Source: an uncultured Lachnospiraceae bacterium
GTDB lineage: Bacteria; Bacillota; Clostridia; Lachnospirales; Lachnospiraceae
Length of the DNA: 64,000 nt
Direction of reading: 5' to 3'
Assembly (NCBI GenBank): GCA_905199445.1
Contig: CAJKGK010000012.1
Location: 22,932 to 86,931 of the forward strand
Positions within the stretch are counted from its first letter, which is position 1. Each line of letters opens with the position of its first letter. This document shows positions 9,846 to 17,300 of the stretch, in pieces. Position numbers and translations under genes: made by a program. The notes beneath the pieces are model-generated. The model made no database searches and had not been told where the DNA came from. It was given only the letters and a program-made list of their open reading frames with translations.

Positions 9846-9862
9846 AATTTTAATAAAATTTA

Positions 9863-9890
9863 ATTAGAATTTGCCTTCTTTTGCTGCTTC
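9863..9890. repeat. 28-bp direct repeat, copy A
   Basis: It matches 10682-10709 in 27 of 28 bases and reads in the same orientation. The second copy is the 3' end of the GGGtGRT gene; this copy stands outside any intact gene. The two copies bracket the metallophosphoesterase gene. Confidence 0.75.
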
Positions 9891-9949
9891 CCTGTAGCAT
9901 TCCTTTTTTTCTTAGATCCCCGATCGCATGCATTGCCTCGCTTCTAAAT
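9864..9949 (-). pseudogene. Frameshifted 3' gene remnant
   Basis: On the minus strand, directly after the metallophosphoesterase stop codon, a coding-like stretch reads RSEAMHAIGDLRKK. After a one-base shift within a run of seven A it continues as ECYREAAKEGKF and a TAA stop at 9864. The last nine codons match the C-terminus EEAAKEGKF of the GGGtGRT protein almost base for base. This may be the end of a decayed paralogue or of an older form of a neighbouring gene. It is short, so the call is tentative. Confidence 0.4.
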
Positions 9950-10492
9950 TTATCTCAAGTTATTTTTGTAAAATTTATTATTTTCTATCAGTTCCTTAAA
10001 CGTCACCGGTTGATAACCATTCAGCATACATCCTGCATTTAATGCTCTCTCCAATGTACGCATGTACTGATACGCCCCATCTGTCCTGTTATGAATGTGA
10101 CCGTAGATATGGTAAGCGCCTTTATAAAAACCATTCCATTCTGCAATAGGGAAGTGGCACAGAACAATGCGTTCTCCACAGTCCTTTACAAATAGCATCT
10201 TATCCACAGAGTCGATACACGCCATAGCTTCAGAATCTTTCATAAGTTCCCCATCATGATTTCCTTGAATCAGATGTTTTCTGCCCTTCAGTTGTTTCAG
10301 ATACCAAGCTGAGCTATGCTCAGAGCGATAACATACATCCCCCAAAAGATAGACATCATCGTCAGTTGATACCCTGCTGTTCCAATTTTCAATCAGTACC
10401 TTGTCCATTTCAGATACAGACAGGAATGGTCTGTTGTCAAACTTCAATACATTTTCATGCCCCAAGTGCATGTCAGCAATATACAAATTCAT
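9950..10492 (-). CDS. Metallophosphoesterase, calcineurin-like
   Basis: A 180-residue phosphoesterase with the standard metal-binding motifs in order: DMHLGHEN near the N-terminus, GDVCYR, GNHDGE, then HFPIAEW and YGHIHNRT. The start at 10492 is chosen over an in-frame ATG at 10513 because AAGGAGG lies eight bases before it. Short members of this kind are found in phages and bacterial accessory regions and cleave phosphodiesters or phosphomonoesters; the substrate is unknown. The gene lies between two copies of a 28-bp direct repeat, so it may have been inserted or moved. Confidence 0.88.
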   Translation of the reverse strand: MNLYIADMHLGHENVLKFDNRPFLSVSEMDKVLIENWNSRVSTDDDVYLLGDVCYRSEHSSAWYLKQLKGRKHLIQGNHDGELMKDSEAMACIDSVDKMLFVKDCGERIVLCHFPIAEWNGFYKGAYHIYGHIHNRTDGAYQYMRTLERALNAGCMLNGYQPVTFKELIENNKFYKNNLR

Positions 10493-10608
10493 ACGGTTAG
10501 CCTCCTTCTCCATAACTCATCATTTTTCGCAGTTTATAATAAGTTGTTTGCACCAGTGCAATGACACGCTGTCTTTTACGTTCATTCATCCCAGAGTCTT
10601 TTAAAGAA

Positions 10609-10653
10609 GAAAAACAGGACTCCTCAAGCCGAATTACGACTTAAGAAGCCCCT
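10609..10653 (-). terminator. Terminator of the GGGtGRT operon
   Basis: On the minus strand a 13-bp imperfect stem with G-U pairs is followed by GTTTTTCTTC, 30 bases after the GGGtGRT stop codon. Confidence 0.6.
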
Positions 10654-10681
10654 TAAAATCAAAATTTTTTGCCTCTATATT

Positions 10682-10709
10682 ATTAGAATTTGCCTTCTTT
10701 CGCTGCTTC
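10682..10709. repeat. 28-bp direct repeat, copy B
   Basis: The last nine codons of the GGGtGRT gene, matched in 27 of 28 bases by 9863-9890. Confidence 0.75.
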
Positions 10710-11693
10710 TTCAATGGAAACAGCTACAGCAACGGTCATACCAACCATTGGGTTGTTGCCTGCGCCGATCAGACCCATCATTTCTACATGAGCAGGTACA
10801 GAAGAAGAACCTGCAAACTGAGCGTCAGAATGCATACGTCCTAATGTATCTGTCATACCATAAGAAGCCGGACCAGCTGCCATATTATCCGGATGAAGTG
10901 TACGTCCTGTACCACCGCCGGATGCTACTGAAAAGTATTTCTTTCCAGCTTCGATACATTCCTTCTTATATGTACCTGCAACCGGATGCTGGAATCTTGT
11001 CGGGTTTGTAGAGTTACCTGTAATGGAAACATCTACGCCCTCTTTCCACATGATTGCAACACCTTCACGAACATCGTTAGCACCGTAGCAGTTAACCTTT
11101 GCACGAGGTCCGTTGGAGTAAGCTTTTCTGAAAACTTCTTTTAATTCACCTGTATAATAGTCATATTCTGTTTCCACATAAGTAAAACCATTAATTCTGG
11201 CGATGATCTGAGCAGCGTCTTTTCCTAAACCATTAAGGATAACACGCAGCGGTTTCTGACGAACCTTGTTTGCTTTTTCAGCGATACCAATGGCACCTTC
11301 TGCTGCTGCAAAGGATTCATGTCCTGCAAGGAAACAGAAACAGTCTGTTTCTTCTTCAAGAAGCATTTTTCCTAAATTACCATGTCCAAGACCTACTTTA
11401 CGCTGATCTGCAACAGAACCTGGGATACAGAATGCCTGAAGGCCTTCACCGATAGCTGCAGCTGCATCAGCTGCTCTTTTACAACCTTTTTTGATGGCGA
11501 TTGCTGCACCTACAATATAAGCCCAGCAAGCATTTTCAAAGCAGATTGGCTGGATTTTTTTAATCTGGTTATATACATCAAGACCGGCATCTTTTGTAAT
11601 CTTTTCTGCTTCTTCGATGGAAGCAATGCCATAGCTGTTTAATACAGCATTGATCTTATCAATTCTTCTTTCATATGATTCAAATAAAGCCAT
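10683..11693 (-). CDS. GGGtGRT protein
   Basis: A 336-residue protein of the family named after its glycine-rich motif, seen here as GGGTGRT near residue 258. The family is conserved in anaerobes and, as far as is known, its biochemical function is not established. A second glycine-rich run, GLGHGNLGK, lies near residue 103. No membrane segment or signal peptide is visible. The gene follows a NifU-like gene by 20 bases with an AGGAGG site, so the two form an operon. Pairing with a NifU-like scaffold suggests a role in iron-sulfur or redox metabolism (inference). The end of the gene is duplicated at 9863-9890. Confidence 0.88.
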   Translation of the reverse strand: MALFESYERRIDKINAVLNSYGIASIEEAEKITKDAGLDVYNQIKKIQPICFENACWAYIVGAAIAIKKGCKRAADAAAAIGEGLQAFCIPGSVADQRKVGLGHGNLGKMLLEEETDCFCFLAGHESFAAAEGAIGIAEKANKVRQKPLRVILNGLGKDAAQIIARINGFTYVETEYDYYTGELKEVFRKAYSNGPRAKVNCYGANDVREGVAIMWKEGVDVSITGNSTNPTRFQHPVAGTYKKECIEAGKKYFSVASGGGTGRTLHPDNMAAGPASYGMTDTLGRMHSDAQFAGSSSVPAHVEMMGLIGAGNNPMVGMTVAVAVSIEEAAKEGKF

Positions 11694-11713
11694 TTCCTCT
11701 ACCTCCTGACGAA

Positions 11714-12406
11714 TTACTGTTTTCTTGGGTCGATAATCTTCACAGCGTCCTCAACACGGCCGTACTGACCTTTAGCTTTTTCAAGTGCTGTGTTGGCATC
11801 ATCACCGTTTTTAATGAAATCCATCATCTTGCCGAAGCTGATGTACTGGTATCCGATAATTTCATCTTCTTCATTTAACGCAATACCTGTTACATAACCT
11901 TCAGCCATCTCAAGGTAACGTGGGCCTTTCTTTAATGTACCATACATTGTACCAACCTGAGAACGAAGTCCTTTTCCTAAATCTTCAAGACCTGCACCGA
12001 TTGGAAGACCATCTTCGGAAAATGCAGACTGAGATCTTCCGTATACAATCTGAAGGAACAATTCTCTCATTGCAGTATTAATCGCATCACATACAAGGTC
12101 TGTATTTAATGCTTCAAGAAGAGTTCTTCCCGGAAGGATTTCTGCTGCCATAGCTGCGGAGTGTGTCATACCGGAACATCCGATTGTCTCAACCAATGCT
12201 TCCTGGATAATACCATCCTTAACGTTCAGAGTAAGTTTACATGTACCCTGCTGTGGTGCACACCAGCCAATACCGTGTGTTAAACCGGAAATATCTTTAA
12301 TTTCCTTTGCCTTTACCCATTTTGCTTCTTCTGGGATTGGAGCAGCCCCATGGTTTACGCCCTGTGCAACAGGACACATCATTTCTACTTCGTGTGAATA
12401 AATCAT
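11714..12406 (-). CDS. NifU-like iron-sulfur cluster scaffold protein
   Basis: A 230-residue protein related to the N-terminal scaffold domain of NifU/IscU. Conserved cysteines stand in MMCPVAQG near residue 11, GWCAPQQGTC near 50 and TIGCSGM near 78. The last resembles the cluster-binding loop of NifU-type scaffolds. It is longer than IscU (about 130 residues); the extra C-terminal half is not recognised. It is the first gene of an operon with the GGGtGRT gene, and a 26-bp palindrome lies 51 bases upstream of its start. It probably builds or carries a cluster for a dedicated client rather than serving general assembly (inference). Confidence 0.8.
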   Translation of the reverse strand: MIYSHEVEMMCPVAQGVNHGAAPIPEEAKWVKAKEIKDISGLTHGIGWCAPQQGTCKLTLNVKDGIIQEALVETIGCSGMTHSAAMAAEILPGRTLLEALNTDLVCDAINTAMRELFLQIVYGRSQSAFSEDGLPIGAGLEDLGKGLRSQVGTMYGTLKKGPRYLEMAEGYVTGIALNEEDEIIGYQYISFGKMMDFIKNGDDANTALEKAKGQYGRVEDAVKIIDPRKQ

Positions 12407-12456
12407 TTTGAGACTCCTTTCAATATGTAGTTTAAAAATACCCCTTATCGTAAGGT

Positions 12457-12482
12457 GTATGATTGTTAAAATATAATCATAC
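12457..12482. promoter_or_regulatory. 26-bp palindromic operator of the NifU-like/GGGtGRT operon
   Basis: Perfect arms GTATGATT and AATCATAC flank a 10-base AT-rich centre, 51 bases upstream of the start codon. The position and size fit a dimeric repressor or activator site. It is not followed by T residues, so it is not a terminator. Confidence 0.5.
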
Positions 12483-12617
12483 CTGATAGTATTGTCTCAC
12501 TTTTAGTCTCATTCGTCCAGTATTTTTTATATTTTTTATCGAATTTAGCAACCTTTTGTAAGTTATGTTTGAAAAAGATAATGTCTATTGACATAATCCA
12601 CAAAATCGTTGAACACA

Positions 12618-13547
12618 TCATATGTTCATGATACACCTGATAAGGGTAAATACAAGAAAAATCACAAGTGCGATATCTATCATGGCATTTTTACGGATTT
12701 TTCCATTCATCCCCTCTACCATAATGGTTTCTGCTTTTGGAGCCAACACCACCCTGGGAGGGCGTTCATTGAGCCTAAAAGTGCCATAAATCAAGGCAGC
12801 TACTATAAGAAGGGAAATCAGGGCAAACACTGACATTGCCCCGAGGGCAGGCAATAAAAGATCTGAAGACATCCCCCTGACAGTCAGCTCCGATTCCCCC
12901 AATTTTTCTGACATTCCCAACATTCCGTAAGACATCACGGCAGAGGCACCGTTGAGCGTAAAATGCATCATCATAGGAATCACGATTGAATCGCTGGCCT
13001 CCAGCATGAATGCCATAACAATCCCAAGATACATGGCATATGGCATTTGATTAAAGTTCATGTGCATCATACCAAACACCAGGGCACTGAGAAAAATTCC
13101 GGCAAGTGGATTTCGCCGACTGTATGTATTATAAACCATTCCCCTGAATACTGTTTCTTCCACAATCGCCGGCATAAATGCCATCAAAGCTACCATTGTC
13201 CCCAAACCATAGGATGAAATTTCATTCACCATTGGGGCAACTGCATTATCCACAAACAACATGGATATCATATTTAAGAACGCCACAACCGGATAGGAAA
13301 AGACAATCACAAAAACAGCCAGTATCATTGTCGCAATGTTTGTTTTTCTGAACCGGATGAGTTTCAGCGGATTTTGTCTGTAAATTATGCAATACCCCGC
13401 CAATGGCACCAGCATAGAAAGCTGGCTGAGAACCATAGCACTGCCTGTGGTCAAATGAATATTAAAAAGGTCTAAAATCAAGGAAAGTCCGTAATTTAGA
13501 ACAATAACCAAAAGCAGCAACATATGAGCCGTGGAAATTCTTTTCAT
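12618..13547 (-). CDS. CPBP family intramembrane metalloprotease
   Basis: A 309-residue membrane protein with about eight hydrophobic segments. It carries the CPBP/Abi (Rce1-like) motifs: EETVFRG near residue 130, with the two glutamates and arginine of the active site, and FGMMHMNFNQ near 158, with the histidine and asparagine expected in motif 2. Family members cleave prenylated or other membrane peptides, and in Firmicutes several protect against bacteriocins or act in regulated proteolysis. The start has AAGGAG eight bases upstream. It sits 27 bases after the hexapeptide-repeat gene on the same strand and is probably cotranscribed with it. No bacteriocin genes are nearby. Confidence 0.88.
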   Translation of the reverse strand: MKRISTAHMLLLLVIVLNYGLSLILDLFNIHLTTGSAMVLSQLSMLVPLAGYCIIYRQNPLKLIRFRKTNIATMILAVFVIVFSYPVVAFLNMISMLFVDNAVAPMVNEISSYGLGTMVALMAFMPAIVEETVFRGMVYNTYSRRNPLAGIFLSALVFGMMHMNFNQMPYAMYLGIVMAFMLEASDSIVIPMMMHFTLNGASAVMSYGMLGMSEKLGESELTVRGMSSDLLLPALGAMSVFALISLLIVAALIYGTFRLNERPPRVVLAPKAETIMVEGMNGKIRKNAMIDIALVIFLVFTLIRCIMNI

Positions 13548-13574
13548 GTTCGTCTCCTTAAATGCTTTTGGTCA

Positions 13575-14252
13575 TTATTTCTTGAGAACAACCTCGCCCT
13601 GTTTTTTATAAATACTTTTTGCGGGAATAAAGCCACGAACCATTGATGTAGGATATACATTGCTGCTGCGCCCGATTACAGTTCCAGGATTCATCACTGT
13701 GTTACATCCGATTTCCACATGATCCCCAAGCATAGCCCCGAACTTTTTCAGTCCTGTATGCATCCGCTCTCCCTGTACAACAACATCTACCAGGGTTTTA
13801 TCTGATTTTACATTCGATGTGATAGAACCGGCGCCCATATGCGCCTTATAGCCCAATATAGAATCTCCCACATAATTATAGTGAGGCACCTGAACCTTAT
13901 TAAAAAGAACTACATTTTTTAATTCAGTAGAATTACCCACAACAGCCCCTTCACCTACGATGGCATTTCCACGAATAAACGCACAATGTCTGATTTCGGC
14001 GCCCCTGCCGATAATTGCCGGTCCGTGAATATAAGCGGACGCAAATACTGTGGCATCTTTAGCAATCCACACATCTTCTCCGACCTTTTCATATTCACTC
14101 TCTGGAAGGCTATTGCCGAGCTGTATGATAAAATCTCCGATTTTAGGCAGTGCCTCCCAGGGATAAGTGAGTCCATCAAAAAGTTTAGCAGCAATTGTTT
14201 CATTTAAATCGTATAAATGATCGATTGATAATTCCTCAAACATATTAAACAC
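13575..14252 (-). CDS. Left-handed beta-helix (hexapeptide) protein, GlmU-like C-terminal region
   Basis: A 225-residue protein. The middle and end (residues 70-210) show imperfect hexapeptide repeats with I/V at every sixth position, such as AIIGRGAEIRH, AIVGEGAVVG and GCNTVMNPGTVIG. These are typical of left-handed beta-helix acyltransferases and of the C-terminal half of GlmU and related nucleotidyltransferases. The uridylyltransferase domain is absent, so it cannot be a complete GlmU. It is probably an acetyltransferase or a nucleotide-sugar-related protein. It may share a transcript with the CPBP protease gene downstream. Confidence 0.78.
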   Translation of the reverse strand: MFNMFEELSIDHLYDLNETIAAKLFDGLTYPWEALPKIGDFIIQLGNSLPESEYEKVGEDVWIAKDATVFASAYIHGPAIIGRGAEIRHCAFIRGNAIVGEGAVVGNSTELKNVVLFNKVQVPHYNYVGDSILGYKAHMGAGSITSNVKSDKTLVDVVVQGERMHTGLKKFGAMLGDHVEIGCNTVMNPGTVIGRSSNVYPTSMVRGFIPAKSIYKKQGEVVLKK

Positions 14253-14281
14253 CTCTTTTAATTTTTCATTGATAAGGCCCC

Positions 14282-14300
14282 GTTATTGCTCTGCAATAAC
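14282..14300. repeat. Short palindrome upstream of the beta-helix gene
   Basis: GTTATTGC-tct-GCAATAAC, a perfect 8-bp inverted repeat 30 bases before the start codon and 50 bases after the end of the giant Ig-like gene. It has no T run on either side, so it may be an operator or a processing hairpin. Confidence 0.35.
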
Positions 14301-14350
14301 TTGACTTCACTCTCAATTATATCGGATGTTATAGAAAAAGCAACTATCTT

Positions 14351-17300
14351 TTATTTACGTATTATTCCAACACGCCATAATTTTACACCTATAAAAACAA
14401 TCCCGCCAATGATGGCCAATGCGGTCATTAAGGTCAGATAAAACAGGGGTTTATTCATAAAAAATAAAATCCAGCTGCTGGGGGTAACAAGAACAGTCAC
14501 TTCTTTCGTTTCATTCTTGTTTCCCGCCATATCCCATGCCGTAATACGGATATGCTGATACTGATTTTGTGCCTTCATAGAAATCCTTACAGGCTGCTCC
14601 AGATCTGCTCCGGTATAGACCGTCTTTACACCATCTATATCAACCACGGCTTTGTCCAAAACCGTATAATCCTTTATTTGAACCGTAAATTCATGCAGCT
14701 TTTCTTTATACCGCCCCCGATCCTCCAGATTGGACACGCTAATGACCGGCGGTGTATGATCAATGATGAATTCAATGGGTTTTCCTTTCATCTGATTCAT
14801 ATTTACATTATCTGCCCTGTCCCTGGAATAAATGTTTATGCAGTAAGTACCTTGTGTTTCAAAACAGGCCGCTGCAATTGTATATGTATATTTTTTCCAC
14901 TTTCCCTGATCATTTTCCATTTTAACCGTATAATCCCTGTCAGGTATCATTTTTTTGACTTCCCCATTCACACTGCAGGTCAATTCTATAAATTCCAGGG
15001 AATCCACATTGATTTCATGAATGATCATATCCGATGGTGTATTTATAAAGCCTGAATCAAGGCGTTTTCGGGTCGGTCCGTCCATCACATAAGTTGACCC
15101 ATGGCGATTAACGGAAAAGGTAATATGACTGACAGTCCTGTTTCCGGCCTGATCTGCAGCCGATGCAGTGAGTGTATAAAGGTCATCCATGTCCTGATCA
15201 AAGTCTTTAAACGTAATCTGCGTTTGTCCAAGACCATTTACCCTTGAAATCATCTGCTCAACCGGAATATATCCACGGCCTGCCCCCGTCAATCTGACAG
15301 CCATACATTCTGGTAAAAAATTCAGATCTGATATAACAATCATCGGAGCCACGGATCCTCTATTGGCAGATTGGTCAGCAATATTTTTAAATTCTATTTT
15401 AGGTGCTGTAAAATCCAATGTAAAATATTGTGGCTCAATGGAATTTGAGGGATTACCTGCCAAATCTTCATATGAAATCTTTAATATATAATCTCCTTCA
15501 TTATTAAAGGTGATTGATGTTGTATGGACATCTCCATTATCCGTCCATGGGGTACATTCAGGAGCATCTGCATAACGCCCGCCTAAAGAAGATACCACAT
15601 GAATTTTAACATCATTCGAATCAAAATAATGCTCATGAACAGTGATCGTTGCTGTCCTGGCATGATTATAATACGAATGGCTCTGGGAACTATGATGATC
15701 ATAACAAATATCAATCACCGGTGCTTGTCTGTCTATGATCAAACGTTCCGATTTGTATGGAATAACTGCTTCATTTAAAGCCATATCTTTACAATACACA
15801 GAAAAGTCATATTCCCCGTTATCCTGAAAAATAATCCGGCAGCTGTATACATCCGGGATCTGAGACTGTCCCTCCTTTTCGCCGGCAGTCCATTGTGTCA
15901 TTACTGGTTTCATACCATTGGAACTGTTGACATCTATCTTCACAAGATCCGGCCTAAAATTTTGCTCCCTGATTTCAACAGTCGCGGTCCTGACATCTTT
16001 GAAATACCAGTTATTTTTGGGTAATTGGGAATCAAAAGAAACTCTGATTTGAGGTTTTGTGCAGTCAATTAAAATATTTTTCACCTTCTCTGAAAAGTTT
16101 CCTGCCTTATCCTTCATACATACGTAAATCTGAATATCATTGCTGTTATTTAATGATCCATCAATCTGTATCTGTTCTTTCGTATACCTGAGCTTTTCTT
16201 TTTCTCCAGGTTTTAAGAGAAAACCTTTCTGGGTCACTTTCTGATTATTTCTAATCTCATAATATACAGATGACAAACCTGAAATCCCATCCGTCATTTC
16301 CAAACCATTGGCTGTATGACTGGCATCAGCGCGCTTGTTTTCCACGGCTGTATCTCCATCCCAGGCACTAATTTCCACATTCACATTACCGCTGTAAATA
16401 TCATAGACTGGTTTTGGTGTCAGAATATCAATCCTGGAATCTGGTACATGGCTGTCTAAAATCAGCATAGGCGTACGAATATAAGTATAATTGCCGCAGC
16501 AGTCTTCTATTCTTCCATATATAATAACACTTTGATCGGCTTCAAGCTGTATCGTCTGTATTTCAGACCACAGCCCCTGTGCAAAGGCCAAATCAAGCTG
16601 TGCCTCGGTCAGTAAATTCTTACTTTCCATCATAACCATCTGTTCTATTCCCGAAATAAAATCATCCGTTCTCATAAAACTAACCTGTATATTCCTGTTA
16701 AAAAATAATCGTTCATTATCCAAAGATACACTCCCATCCCACAAAACTTCCTCTTTGTCAATCCCCATACAGCCGTTTGGTTTCGTCCAGTCCAGCGTAA
16801 AATGATCCGGTCTGTAGGGATGGGATAAATCATTACCTGCCAGATCCTTATAGACTATAGAGAACGTATAATTGGCTTCATCTGAGAATAGAATTTCTGC
16901 CATATATAAGTCATCAGATATATGATGCCACTGATGCTTCCATCCCGGCTCCAGTGCTGCTCCAGTGTTATCACAGGCATTGGTGCAAATCTTCAATCCG
17001 CAGCTTCCGGACTCAGACATAAGTTCATGGCAGAAATTTCGATCCTGTATTATAATTTTTCCGCAAATTTTCTCATTGGAATAGTATCGTTGGTCTTTCA
17101 TAGACGGCAGTTTGCGATCAGACTTTTTGTCCTGGGACACACTGTAAAACTCTGCCTCAATGATCCTGGGGGCGGTAGAATCAACCACAAAATACTTCTC
17201 GTGGTCTTTAAGCTGTTCATCCAGACTACACTGATTTCCTGCCAGATCAGTGACACAAAGTCCAAAGGTATAAATGCCATCCGTGCAAAAATAGAATTTC

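Noticed and set aside
9950..10513. Long form of the metallophosphoesterase starting at 10513
   Set aside because: The strong AAGGAGG site is placed for the ATG at 10492, and the family begins with MxLYIAD-type residues there.
12609..12833. Plus-strand open frame opposite the CPBP gene end
   Set aside because: It overlaps the intact CPBP protease gene on the other strand and has no ribosome binding site.
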